A stretch of DNA of 51,031 bases from an uncultured Gammaproteobacteria bacterium (lineage in GTDB: Bacteria; Pseudomonadota; Gammaproteobacteria; Arenicellales; Poriferihabitantaceae), in assembly GCA_937992195.1 (NCBI GenBank), contig CALKKV010000071.1, forward strand, positions 1-51,031. The letters are read 5' to 3'. The position numbers were made by a program, and so were the translations under genes. This document shows, piece after piece, positions 17,219 to 25,966 of the stretch. Position 1 is the first letter of the stretch. Each line of letters starts with the position of its first letter. The notes under the pieces are model-generated. The model had not been told where the DNA came from and did no database searches. It was given only the letters and a program-made list of their open reading frames with translations.

Positions 17219-18102
17219 TGTTTAGCATTTTAAAACCGCGGTCTACCAACGAACCACTTCCCGGAATGGTGGAAAAACGCGGAGCGAGTCTCTGGTTAAC
17301 CCATGTCCTGATGATTCTTGGCGTGCTGGTAGTTTTCTTTCCTATTTGGCTTGCGTTTGTCGCCTCTACAGTTAGCCAACCTGAAATTGTTTCCCCGCCC
17401 ATGCCATTATTACCGGGAGACCAATTTTTAGAAAATTATAAACGTGCTTTGTTTTCTGGGATCAATGTACCGGTTGCAACGATGTTGTTCAATTCGCTCA
17501 TTATGGCGCTGGGAATTTCATTCGGAAAGATAGCGATATCTTTGCTATCTGCGTTCGCGATTGTCTACTTTCGTTTTCCCGGGCGGAATGTTTTTTTCTG
17601 GATGATTTTTATTACCTTGATGTTGCCGGTAGAAGTTCGCATCGTACCAACCTACGAGGTTGTAGCCGGATTCGGCATGCTGAATTCCTATTCGGGTTTG
17701 ATATTCCCATTAATCGCTTCGGCAACAGCGACTTTCCTGTTTCGACAGTTTTTTATGACGATCCCGGATGAATTGGCAGAAGCGGCGAGAGTTGATGGTG
17801 CCAGTCCGATGCGTTTCTTTTTCGATATTGTTCTGCCAATGAGCCGTACAAACATTGCTGCGCTCTTTGTAATACTTTTTATATACGGATGGAACCAATA
17901 TCTTTGGCCGCTACTGATTACAACCGATCCTGATATGAATACGATCGTCATGGGGATTAAACAAATGTTTCCCTCAGGCGATGATACGGCAGACTGGCCT
18001 GTCATCATGGCGACCTCGATGCTCGCAATGATACCTCCGGTCATCGTCGTGGTTTCAATGCAGAAACTATTTATCCGCGGTCTTGTGGATAGCGAGAAAT
18101 AA
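17218..18102 (+). CDS. ugpE: Glycerol-3-phosphate-type ABC permease E
   Basis: This is a 294-residue permease with about six membrane helices and the EAA loop [23 protein letters not shown]. The segment [26 protein letters not shown] matches the start of UgpE, preceded here by about 20 extra residues. ATG 17218 overlaps the ugpA stop and was preferred; ATG 17266 would give the usual shorter N terminus and cannot be excluded. The stop is one base before the ATPase start codon. Confidence 0.85.
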   Translation: MFSILKPRSTNEPLPGMVEKRGASLWLTHVLMILGVLVVFFPIWLAFVASTVSQPEIVSPPMPLLPGDQFLENYKRALFSGINVPVATMLFNSLIMALGISFGKIAISLLSAFAIVYFRFPGRNVFFWMIFITLMLPVEVRIVPTYEVVAGFGMLNSYSGLIFPLIASATATFLFRQFFMTIPDELAEAARVDGASPMRFFFDIVLPMSRTNIAALFVILFIYGWNQYLWPLLITTDPDMNTIVMGIKQMFPSGDDTADWPVIMATSMLAMIPPVIVVVSMQKLFIRGLVDSEK

Positions 18103-18103
18103 A

Positions 18104-19162
18104 ATGGCAACTCTATCCTTAAATAATGTCAAAAAGAGATTCGGTCGCACTGAGGTTATCAATGGTGTGAGTGTTGATATAGCCAACGGAGAATTCATCG
18201 TGATCGTTGGCCCCTCTGGGTGCGGAAAATCTACGTTGTTACGTATGGTAGCAGGGCTGGAATCTGTCAGCGAAGGAGATGTATTGATCAACGACGCGCG
18301 AGTAAACGAAAAGGAGCCAATGGATCGGGATATTGCGATGGTCTTTCAGAATTATGCGCTCTACCCACATATGTCGGTACGTCAAAATATGGGGTATGGA
18401 TTAAAGATTGCGCGTACCCCCAAAGAGGAGATTGAAAAGCGAGTGAATGACGCGGCTAAACTTCTTCAGTTAGAGTCCTATCTCGATCGCAAGCCAAAAG
18501 CGCTTTCTGGTGGTCAAAGGCAACGTGTTGCCATGGGGCGCGCGATCGTTCGCGAACCCGCTGTATTTCTATTCGACGAGCCACTTTCCAATTTGGATGC
18601 AAAATTGCGTGTGCAAATGCGATTAGAAATCAAAGAGCTACAGTCGCGACTGGGAGTCACGACTCTTTACGTAACCCATGATCAGGTCGAAGCGATGACT
18701 ATGGCTGATCGGATGATCGTCATGAATGGAGGGGTCGCCGAGCAAATTGGCTCTCCTTTGGAAGTATACGAAAACCCGGCATCCGTTTTCGCGGCACAGT
18801 TTATCGGAAGTCCGGCGATGAATATCGTTGGCGCAAGTGCTGAAGCGGGAAAACTTGTGCTGGAAAACGGTTCTATCTTGTCGGTAGACAACTGCAATTC
18901 AGGAAATCTACTCGTTGGTATGCGGCCAGAACATCTCACACTTGATACCAGTGGCAATATTGAGCTGGTACCGGCGCTCGCCGAACCATTAGGTGCAAAC
19001 ACCCTGATACATGGAAAATTAAAGGGTACTTCTGTGCCACTAACGGCAAGTTTGCCCGGCGTGCATACGCTAAAAGGTGATTCAGATATTCTTCAATTTT
19101 CTCTCAATAGTGAAAACATACACTTGTTCGACCGAGCGTCAGGAAAACGGGTCTCAAGCTAA
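18104..19162 (+). CDS. ugpC: Glycerol-3-phosphate-type ABC ATPase
   Basis: This is a 352-residue MalK/UgpC-type ATPase. Walker A is GPSGCGKST, the Q-loop is VFQNYALYPHM, the signature is LSGGQRQRV, and Walker B AVFLFDEPLSNLD is followed by YVTHDQVEA. After about residue 235 an OB-type TOBE regulatory region follows (LLVGMRPEHLTL). The ATG one base after the ugpE stop was chosen over an in-frame TTG at 18083 that lies inside ugpE. It is the last gene of the operon. Confidence 0.9.
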   Translation: MATLSLNNVKKRFGRTEVINGVSVDIANGEFIVIVGPSGCGKSTLLRMVAGLESVSEGDVLINDARVNEKEPMDRDIAMVFQNYALYPHMSVRQNMGYGLKIARTPKEEIEKRVNDAAKLLQLESYLDRKPKALSGGQRQRVAMGRAIVREPAVFLFDEPLSNLDAKLRVQMRLEIKELQSRLGVTTLYVTHDQVEAMTMADRMIVMNGGVAEQIGSPLEVYENPASVFAAQFIGSPAMNIVGASAEAGKLVLENGSILSVDNCNSGNLLVGMRPEHLTLDTSGNIELVPALAEPLGANTLIHGKLKGTSVPLTASLPGVHTLKGDSDILQFSLNSENIHLFDRASGKRVSS

Positions 19163-19203
19163 GCCTGCTTACCAATGGTTCGCGATTTTATTGTTATTTT
19201 TTG

Positions 19204-19884
19204 TTAGAGTGCTTTCAAAACCGACCGCACAACGTGGTCACACCGATGTCCCGCAAATGAGAACGCTTCTAGCTCTTCCATGTCGAGCCGTCTCTGAATA
19301 TGTTGTTGAATGAGTTTTCTTGCTCGGTGGTAACGGGTTTTCACCGTTGCGGCCTCAATACCTGTTATTTCGACTGTCTCCTCGATTGATAACTGTTCAA
19401 CACCCCGCAATAGAAATACCAACCGAAACTCTGGTGATAATAGATCGATAGCGTTTTCAATCAATTCGCGGACTTCCTGGCTTTCTGTTCGGAGTTCTGG
19501 TTTGGTCAATGGATAATGCATATCGTCTTTTTCTGATTTAAACGAATCCAGTGTGTTATGCGATATATAGGAAACATTTTTAAGTTTTCTTAAGTGCATC
19601 AACGCTTGGTTTCGAACAATTCTTCCAATCCAGGCCGAGAATTTACTGTTCCCTGTATACTGATCCAAGTGCGTGAATGTCTGGATATAAGCCTCCTGAA
19701 TGACGTCCATTGCGTCCTCATCTCTTGGAAGAAATCCGCGAGCGATACGAAAAATACGCTGGTTATAGCGACGCATGATCTGCTCAAAAGCGGCTTCTTC
19801 TCCTGACTTGGCCCGTAAAACCAGTTCGTCATCTGACGGCTTTTCGGGTTCGTCCGGTGCTTTGGGTTTAGTTAGAAAGCGCAA
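19204..19884 (-). CDS. ECF-type RNA polymerase sigma factor
   Basis: This is a 226-residue sigma-70-family factor. Region 2 is DELVLRAKSGEEAAFEQIMRRYNQRIFRIARGFLPRDEDAMDVIQEAYIQTFTHLDQY. Region 4 is LLSPEFRLVFLLRGVEQLSIEETVEITGIEAATVKTRYHRARKLIQ, an HTH for the -35 element. Regions 1 and 3 are absent, as in ECF factors. A C-terminal tail FSFAGHRCDHVV with His and Cys follows. It starts one base after the stop of the cytochrome c gene, so the two are translated from one message. No anti-sigma gene is adjacent, so control may lie in the tail, in the haem or ferritin-like proteins, or elsewhere. Confidence 0.87.
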   Translation of the reverse strand: MRFLTKPKAPDEPEKPSDDELVLRAKSGEEAAFEQIMRRYNQRIFRIARGFLPRDEDAMDVIQEAYIQTFTHLDQYTGNSKFSAWIGRIVRNQALMHLRKLKNVSYISHNTLDSFKSEKDDMHYPLTKPELRTESQEVRELIENAIDLLSPEFRLVFLLRGVEQLSIEETVEITGIEAATVKTRYHRARKLIQQHIQRRLDMEELEAFSFAGHRCDHVVRSVLKAL

Positions 19885-19885
19885 T

Positions 19886-20308
19886 TCACTTATCCGCTTG
19901 CTTGTATCCCCCCGCCGAACAGGCTGTCTTACTTTGGCTTGCTTTTATCAGATACGCGACGAGATTCTCTCTCTTGGTTTGATCTTTAATCCCGGCAAAA
20001 CCCATTGTGGTACCGGGTACGACTTCAAGAGGTGCAGCAATAAACCGATCAAGGGTCTCCGCATCCCACACCAAACCTGAGTTCTTCATCTCAGAACTAA
20101 AGTTAAAACCTTCCTCCGTGCCCGCAGCACGGCCGAGTAGGCCACAGTGTCTTGGACCTGTCCGGTTGTCCGCCAGTGAGTGACATCCCTTGCAGGACTT
20201 ATACACCTTCTGGCCAGCAGCCGCATCGCCATTCGCTGATGCTACCGATATGCCAGAAAAAAGAATGGTGGTTGCCAGGATATATGTATTGAATTTGTGT
20301 TGTCGCAT
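19886..20308 (-). CDS. Periplasmic class I cytochrome c
   Basis: This 140-residue protein has a signal peptide (MRQHKFNTYILATTILFSGISVASA) and a single haem site CKGCH. It continues with GPRHCGLLGRAAG, VPGTTMGFAGI (Met axial ligand) and ENLVAYLIKAS, the order found in mitochondrial-type cytochrome c. An extra Cys in GPRHCG replaces the usual hydrophobic residue. It lies between the ferritin-like gene (15 bases upstream) and the sigma-factor gene (1 base downstream). It probably carries electrons for an oxidative-stress or metal-related function of the operon. Confidence 0.85.
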   Translation of the reverse strand: MRQHKFNTYILATTILFSGISVASANGDAAAGQKVYKSCKGCHSLADNRTGPRHCGLLGRAAGTEEGFNFSSEMKNSGLVWDAETLDRFIAAPLEVVPGTTMGFAGIKDQTKRENLVAYLIKASQSKTACSAGGYKQADK

Positions 20309-20323
20309 TTGTCATCCTCTGAT

Positions 20324-20920
20324 CTATGAAAAAAAAGCCCCTGGAACAGGATCCAGGCCTAGTGTATTGCGTAGTATCGCCCAATGCATCGCTTCGTCTG
20401 CAAGTATGCTCGCGGCCGCGGCCATCAGATCCTTGCTCTCAAACACCGGAATCGCACCTGCATATGCACTGACCGCCCCGCGCTCTAATCCTGCAGCAAA
20501 TTGTAAGACATCTGACTCTTGTTTCAATTTGTCGACTGGAAATGCATAAGACGCCAGCGGATTAACAGGTTCTGCTCCCAGACCGGTTACGGCGGCAGAA
20601 AGCGCGTCAACATGTTCTTTGTGGTGTCCTTGAAACTTCACTGCTACCTTTAACACCTCAGGAGTTAGTAATCCACTTTCTGCGCCAAGTTGATAAGCAG
20701 CGATTGCCTCATGTTCCGCAGCAATCGCGGTATTTAGGATTTTTGTGTCCTGTGACAACGTTTCCGCAGAAGCCGACGTACTATAAGTTCCGCACCCGCT
20801 CAATACGGCAATACTTGATGCTGAGAAAACGGCACCGCCTGCTCTTCGAAGGAATTGTCTTCGTGTTTTAGTCATTGATTCGCTAAAAATCGGAAATGAC
20901 TCAGTGTCTACAGTATTCAT
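20324..20920 (-). CDS. Exported ferritin-like domain protein
   Basis: This 198-residue protein is first in the operon. The N-terminal part has twin arginines before a hydrophobic run (RRQFLRRAGGAVFSASSIAVLSGC), suggesting Tat export with a possible lipobox Cys. The mature domain is a four-helix ferritin-like bundle with acidic and His residues in EHEAIAAYQLG, FQGHHKEHVDAL, LERGAVSAYAGAIPVF and ADEAMHWAIL, suited to a di-iron site. ATG 20920 has AGAGG upstream; ATG 20875 is an alternative that begins closer to the twin arginines. The likely role is metal handling or redox defence in the periplasm; the exact function is unknown. Confidence 0.75.
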   Translation of the reverse strand: MNTVDTESFPIFSESMTKTRRQFLRRAGGAVFSASSIAVLSGCGTYSTSASAETLSQDTKILNTAIAAEHEAIAAYQLGAESGLLTPEVLKVAVKFQGHHKEHVDALSAAVTGLGAEPVNPLASYAFPVDKLKQESDVLQFAAGLERGAVSAYAGAIPVFESKDLMAAAASILADEAMHWAILRNTLGLDPVPGAFFS

Positions 20921-20940
20921 ACTATGCTTGCCTCTGGTTT

Positions 20941-21013
20941 GGTTTAACGGATAAATAGCTGGTTTAACCTGCTGTTAGTTACCCAAGATGCAGTGACAAA
21001 CCAAAAGGTTCCC
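20941..21013 (-). promoter_or_regulatory. Candidate ECF-type -35 element and paired direct repeats
   Basis: On the minus strand GGGAACC (21007-21013) resembles the GGAAC core of ECF sigma -35 elements and lies 87 bases before the ferritin-like start. Closer to the gene GGTTTAAC occurs twice on the plus strand (20941-20948 and 20961-20968), spaced by two helical turns. Autoregulation by the operon's own sigma factor is plausible but the -10 is unclear. Confidence 0.3.
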
Positions 21014-21193
21014 AACAATTTGCAAAAGAATAAATGTGTCAAGATCGGTGAGGGAGATTGACTTAGCGAAGTCGCTCGTTCGGTCGCGTGCGCGAATGAA
21101 TTTCAGAAAATTGTTGCGCCTATTAACGTACACAAGCTAAGGTATATCGCAAAATTACGCCGTTCCTTTTGGTTTCTGTGGTTCTAAGTTTTA

Positions 21194-22282
21194 ATGCCTA
21201 AACTCGTAAAGTTACTGCTCTGTTGCCTTGGCCTAGTGATCCTGCCAGCAATCGGAGACTCAACCCGTTCTTTGTCAGGTGGTGACGATCCTGATCTACG
21301 CCATGCAATCGGTCTTTGGCTGGATAATGATGATGAGAACAGTCTGACTAAAATATCTCGTCTTGCTCGTAGCGGCAACGTTGCTGCGAGGTTGCTGCTT
21401 TCTCGTATTGAGAGAACGGAACGCGCGCCGTCAGTTTATAGAGAGAATATGAGCATTGAGGAGCACAATGAGATATTTAGAAACCCGAATAAGAGAGGCT
21501 TGTTTAGCTTGAGTTGGATGCTAAGCGAAAGTGAGTTGGGGAATGAATTGGCGCGACTATTTCTTTTCTCATATAAACCGCTGGTCAATCTTGATGTCAT
21601 TCGCGGACTTCAATCCTATGGCGAGATAGAAGCAACTGATCATCCGGTCAGGATCGCTGCACTATATGGAACCGATGAAGAGAAGCAAATTGTTCTTGAT
21701 CAGTTGGGAGCGCCACAAATGAAACCGTTTGTAAGAAGTCAGCAATTGCCGCCAAGACGACTGGCAGATGGATTAGCCGTGCTGGATTACATAATGCAGT
21801 ATTGGCGTGAAGGAGTCGTATCGGAGAGGGAAGCGAGGTCTTTCGAACAAACTACTGCTCGGTTCTTAGCGCTCGGGATTCCTTATGGTGATATTTCAAC
21901 GGATAACCCCTGGAGGCCATCCATCTTCAAGTGGCTTGCCCAAAGTGAGGAAACTTTACCGATTCGTAATGCTTGCAAACTGGCTTGTGGTGACAATACA
22001 GAACAATGCAGTCTTTCTTTACTTGGGCTGACGGGCGGGTTCTATGAGGCCATTCGGCTGGACTCACCGATAGAGAGCCTAATCAGTCAGGATGATTTTC
22101 TAAATAGCCCTAGAGCTGCGGCACAGGCAATGCGGCGTGGCGCATTGATTCGCGCTGAGCATGGCGGTGAAATTGCTTCTTTGTCTGAGATAGCGAGCAG
22201 CAGTCAATGTCTTGCGAATCAGGTGGAGATAGAGAGAGCATCGCCAATGTACCAATCAGCATCGCAAAAACCAGACGAATAG
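21194..22282 (+). CDS. Exported protein of unknown function
   Basis: This 362-residue protein starts with a short signal sequence (MPKLVKLLLCCLGLVILPAIG). The rest is soluble and mainly helical, with a Sel1/TPR-like flavour (ARSGNVAARLLLSRI, SELGNELARLFLFS, VRIAALYGTDEEKQIVLDQLG) but no clear repeat register. A Cys-rich stretch (NACKLACGDNTEQC) may be disulfide bonded. It has no close operon partner: the next gene starts 286 bases later. I do not recognise the family. Confidence 0.55.
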   Translation: MPKLVKLLLCCLGLVILPAIGDSTRSLSGGDDPDLRHAIGLWLDNDDENSLTKISRLARSGNVAARLLLSRIERTERAPSVYRENMSIEEHNEIFRNPNKRGLFSLSWMLSESELGNELARLFLFSYKPLVNLDVIRGLQSYGEIEATDHPVRIAALYGTDEEKQIVLDQLGAPQMKPFVRSQQLPPRRLADGLAVLDYIMQYWREGVVSEREARSFEQTTARFLALGIPYGDISTDNPWRPSIFKWLAQSEETLPIRNACKLACGDNTEQCSLSLLGLTGGFYEAIRLDSPIESLISQDDFLNSPRAAAQAMRRGALIRAEHGGEIASLSEIASSSQCLANQVEIERASPMYQSASQKPDE

Positions 22283-22568
22283 TATTGGGAGGTTCCCAAG
22301 AGTGAGTTCAAGAATTGTTCAATATAGATTGCTCTGATCGATCAAGATTCAGTTTTCGAGGGGGCTGTGATTCGTGCGGCGGTTTTTAAAATTCTGTTGT
22401 TAAGAAAGACCTGATAAGACTGTTAAACTTCAGGGCAGTCCATATTGATCAATTAAATCCGAAAGTTATTGTCGAAGAGGGATGCGTTATATTTTGACCA
22501 AAAAATATAACGTCTTAGTTTTTTTGAACTTTGATCCATCTATCAGCTAATTCGAACGATATCTTACG

Positions 22569-24335
22569 TTGAGGCGCCTTAGCACACAACACACACAAAA
22601 TATTTTGCCTAAATATAACCACCGAAATTTACTTTTAGCGTTAATTGTGGCGGGGTTGTTGCTCGGCGCTACCTATCAATTTGCCTATAAGTTTTATTTT
22701 GACTTGCTAGCAGAACAAACTTCTGCCAGGGCATTGTTATATAGAAATACGTTAGTTTCCGGGCTTGAGCGCTATCAACATCTTCCTTATGTTTTATCAA
22801 GAGATCCCGAATATTCTCGAGCGTTGGAGTATTCACCAAATGAGCGTTTAAACGATAATTTGAAGGATTTTGCCGAAAGTGCCGGGGTGGAAGCAATTTA
22901 TCTTATGAACGCGAGTGGACTAACAATCGCATCATCCAACGCGTTAGAGACACCGACATTCCTCGGGCAAAACTATGCTTTTAGGCCGTACTTCATTGAT
23001 GCAATGCGTTCTGAGAAAGGAGAGTTTTTTGCTATTGGGGCGACGACGTCAAGGCCTGGATACTTTGTTTCTCAAGGAGTTGTAAGCGCGAGAGGCGATG
23101 CGTTAGGTGTTTTAGTGGTGAAAGTTGATCTTGAGCCGTTAGTGCAAGGCTGGATCGCCAGAAATGAAAGTATATTTGTGACGGATCAAAATGGCGTTGT
23201 TGTTTTGGCGTCAGATAGCAAATGGCAATATAAAACGCTAACGCAACTGGATAAGAATTTATTAACTAAAATTGGTCTGGAAAAACAGTTTGGGAATGAG
23301 CCGTTGCCGCCTTTGAATGTTGAGTTTGAAAACGATACGTTGCTCAAGCTCAATGATATTGAATATATATCCAGCATCCAAAATATTGGAAGATTAGATT
23401 GGAAATTGCATTATTTAACACCATCTCAGTCGGCCGTGAAAGATGCACGAAACACTGTACTGTTAATTGCGATGCCCGTCATTTTGCTGCTTACCGCTTA
23501 CTTCGCTATTTCATCTCGCCGTGTTCGTAACTTATTGGCGCAATCCAAAGTCATTCAAAATTCTTTGCATCAATCGAATTTGAAACTTGAGCAGGAAATT
23601 GAAGAACGCAAGACAACAGAGAGGCAGCTGGAAAGAGCGCAAACTAATCTTCGTCAAGCCAGCAAACTTGCAGCGTTAGGGCAATTGTCTGCTTCTGTTG
23701 CACACGAGCTAGGACAGCCCATTGCGGCGCTACAAAACTACGTGGCATCGGCTGAGTTGCCGGGAAGTGACCTGGGGGCCGACGGCACGCACTTGCTGGA
23801 CAAAGTGGGCCGAGTTTCTAAGAGAATTGGTCATATCTCTAAACAGCTTCGCTTCTTTGCGCAACCAGGAGATGATAAGTTTTCGATTGTGGATTTAGCT
23901 GATTTGGTCCACAGAGTGAATCATCTTAAATTGATTGATTTTGAACTTAGTGGAGTCAAATTCATTTCTGACCTATCTGACCAGGCGGTCTTGGTGCAGG
24001 GAGATAGAATAAGGCTTGAGCAGGTGTTAGTGAATCTATTGAGAAATGCAATCGACGCTACCAAAGAAGTTGATTCCCCAATCATTACCGTTCGACTTGC
24101 CGTGGAAGGGCAGTACTGTGATTTATTTGTAATGGATAATGGTCCCGGTATTGATGCTGATAACGAGAAAAAACTGCTTGAGCCATTTTATACAACAAAA
24201 GCTTCCGGTGATGGGATGGGGTTAGGGCTTTCAATATCAAATGCAATTATGAGCGAGCACGACGGAAAATTAATTCTTGGAAATAATCCTGACGGCGGTG
24301 CCTGTGTTTGTATGCGACTACCAATTACCAGCTAG
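22569..24335 (+). CDS. dctB: DctB-type sensor histidine kinase
   Basis: This 588-residue inner-membrane kinase senses an external organic acid. A first helix (LLLALIVAGLLLGATYQFAY) and a second (VLLIAMPVILLLTAYFAI, near residue 300) frame a periplasmic Cache/PAS-like sensor with YLMNASGLTIASSN and GQNYAFRPYF as in DctB. A coiled coil leads to the HisKA box LGQLSASVAHELGQPIAALQNY. The ATPase part has VNLLRNAIDA, DNGPGID and GMGLGLSIS. The start is TTG 22569 without a good ribosome site; a start a few codons later is possible. The stop lies 4 bases before the regulator gene. Confidence 0.85.
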   Translation: MRRLSTQHTQNILPKYNHRNLLLALIVAGLLLGATYQFAYKFYFDLLAEQTSARALLYRNTLVSGLERYQHLPYVLSRDPEYSRALEYSPNERLNDNLKDFAESAGVEAIYLMNASGLTIASSNALETPTFLGQNYAFRPYFIDAMRSEKGEFFAIGATTSRPGYFVSQGVVSARGDALGVLVVKVDLEPLVQGWIARNESIFVTDQNGVVVLASDSKWQYKTLTQLDKNLLTKIGLEKQFGNEPLPPLNVEFENDTLLKLNDIEYISSIQNIGRLDWKLHYLTPSQSAVKDARNTVLLIAMPVILLLTAYFAISSRRVRNLLAQSKVIQNSLHQSNLKLEQEIEERKTTERQLERAQTNLRQASKLAALGQLSASVAHELGQPIAALQNYVASAELPGSDLGADGTHLLDKVGRVSKRIGHISKQLRFFAQPGDDKFSIVDLADLVHRVNHLKLIDFELSGVKFISDLSDQAVLVQGDRIRLEQVLVNLLRNAIDATKEVDSPIITVRLAVEGQYCDLFVMDNGPGIDADNEKKLLEPFYTTKASGDGMGLGLSISNAIMSEHDGKLILGNNPDGGACVCMRLPITS

Positions 24336-24339
24336 AAGC

Positions 24340-25701
24340 ATGAAAGATACTGAAGTATTTCTTGTTGATGATGACAAAGATTTTCTAGAATCAATTTGTC
24401 ATTATTTAACCAAAGCGGGCTACGCAGCGACAGGGTTTAACAGTAGTAAATTGGTGTTAAAAGAGCTGGAGCAACATCAGCCCGACGTTCTGGTTACTGA
24501 TTTTCGTATGCCGGAAGTTTCAGGCATGGAGCTTCTGAAAGCGATTAGAGAGCGCTATTCTCTATTACCTGTTTTGATGATCTCCGCTCACGGCGATGTG
24601 CCGATGGCGGTAGAGGCGATGCAGATTGGCGCATACAGTTTTCTCGAAAAGCCGTTTGATCCCAATAGACTGCAAATTATCATACAGAATGCAGCGAATA
24701 CGCACAGGTTGTCTGCTGCCAATGAGCGGCTGACGCAGCGTCTGTCTGAGTTGGTGGGGCTCGATAAAATTCTGTTGGGTGACTCAGAGATTATGCAGCG
24801 ACTTCGTGCAGATATTCTAGATGTTAGTGACACCAATGCAACCGTGTTAATTACCGGTGAAACGGGTACAGGAAAAGAAATAGTGGCCCGCGCGTTGCAT
24901 GATCTAAGCACCAGGGTAGACGGCCCTTTTGTTCCGGTCAGTTGTGCCGCAGTGTCTGAAAATTTGTTCGAGGCGGCGATGTTCGGTCACACTGCAGGCG
25001 CATTTACCGGTGCCACCAATGCAAGTCCTGGTTTTTTTGCAACAGCAAATAATGGCACACTGTTTCTTGACGAGTTAGGCGCTTGTTCGATTGAGCATCA
25101 AGCAAAGCTTTTGCGCGTCATTGAGCAGAGTGAGATTACACCTGTTGGTAGCAATAGAGCGAGAAAGGTGAACGTTCGATTTATCTCAGCGACGAATGAA
25201 AAATTGCTTGATGCTGTCGAACAAAACCGTTTCAGGGAAGATTTGTTATACCGACTGAATACCGTCGAGCTGGTTTTACCGCCGCTCCGAGATCGGCGTG
25301 ATGATATTCCAATGCTCTACACGCACTTTCTTCATTTACACGCGGTTTCCTATGAAGCAGAACCCCCGGAGACCAGCGCCGAGGATATTGCTGTACTAAT
25401 GGCACATGATTGGCCAGGCAATGTAAGAGAACTCAGGCACGTTGCCGAGAGGCGTTTATTGCTTGCGAGGAGAGGGCGCGGCTCCGCGCAGGAAGCATTG
25501 AATCGAACCTATGAGCATCATGATGTCCCTGACACCTTGAAAGATGCCATGGCAGCATACGAAAAAACGTTAATCGAGAAAGCGCTCACAGCAAACAATG
25601 GTCATATGGATTCTGTCTCTGAAGCGCTTGGAATCGGTCGTCGTACCCTGAATGAAAAATTGGTAAAGCTCGGTATTGATCGCAAAAAATCCAAGATATA
25701 G
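24340..25701 (+). CDS. dctD: DctD-type sigma-54 response regulator
   Basis: This is a 453-residue activator. The receiver domain has the acidic pocket FLVDDDKD and phospho-acceptor Asp54 in LVTDFRMP. The AAA+ domain has GETGTGKE (Walker A), the GAFTGA loop that contacts sigma-54, GTLFLDELGA (Walker B) and LLYRLNTVEL. A Fis-type HTH closes the protein (SVSEALGIGRRTLNEKLVKLGI). ATG 24340 was chosen, 4 bases after the kinase stop; an upstream in-frame start lies inside dctB. It is expected to bind the two palindromes found directly after the gene and to switch on the TRAP operon. Confidence 0.9.
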   Translation: MKDTEVFLVDDDKDFLESICHYLTKAGYAATGFNSSKLVLKELEQHQPDVLVTDFRMPEVSGMELLKAIRERYSLLPVLMISAHGDVPMAVEAMQIGAYSFLEKPFDPNRLQIIIQNAANTHRLSAANERLTQRLSELVGLDKILLGDSEIMQRLRADILDVSDTNATVLITGETGTGKEIVARALHDLSTRVDGPFVPVSCAAVSENLFEAAMFGHTAGAFTGATNASPGFFATANNGTLFLDELGACSIEHQAKLLRVIEQSEITPVGSNRARKVNVRFISATNEKLLDAVEQNRFREDLLYRLNTVELVLPPLRDRRDDIPMLYTHFLHLHAVSYEAEPPETSAEDIAVLMAHDWPGNVRELRHVAERRLLLARRGRGSAQEALNRTYEHHDVPDTLKDAMAAYEKTLIEKALTANNGHMDSVSEALGIGRRTLNEKLVKLGIDRKKSKI

Positions 25702-25714
25702 TTTGTGCTGATGA

Positions 25715-25769
25715 TTGCCTGCGGTAATCCGCAAGCAAATAACGGATTGCCTGCGGAAACCCGCGCAAA
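25715..25769 (+). promoter_or_regulatory. Two tandem palindromic activator sites (putative DctD UAS)
   Basis: Site 1 (25715-25738) is TTGCCTGCGG, 4 bases, CCGCAAGCAA. Site 2 (25747-25769) begins with the same TTGCCTGCGG and closes with CCGCG-CAA. Their centres are about 31-32 bases apart, three helical turns, and they lie about 110-170 bases upstream of the -24/-12 promoter. This is the arrangement expected for an enhancer of a sigma-54 activator. Confidence 0.65.
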
Positions 25770-25880
25770 GTGAATTGAATTCACAGTTATTTATATCTAA
25801 TAGGATGCTCCCTCTGTTTATCTGATTGTTTTTATTGAATAATCACCCATGGTAATTTTATTAACCGAGCTTAACCTTAT

Positions 25881-25897
25881 TTGGCACAGGTATTGCT
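25881..25897 (+). promoter_or_regulatory. Sigma-54 (-24/-12) promoter of the TRAP operon
   Basis: TTGGCAC (25881-25887), 5 bases, TTGCT (25893-25897) matches the RpoN consensus TGGCAC-N5-TTGCW in every position. Transcription would begin about 25908, 59 bases before the dctP start. Confidence 0.85.
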
Positions 25898-25966
25898 GCT
25901 AAGGTTTTTAGGAATTGATAAGTACGATCAATGCACTCTTTCATCTAGAAAACAGGTAATCAGATA

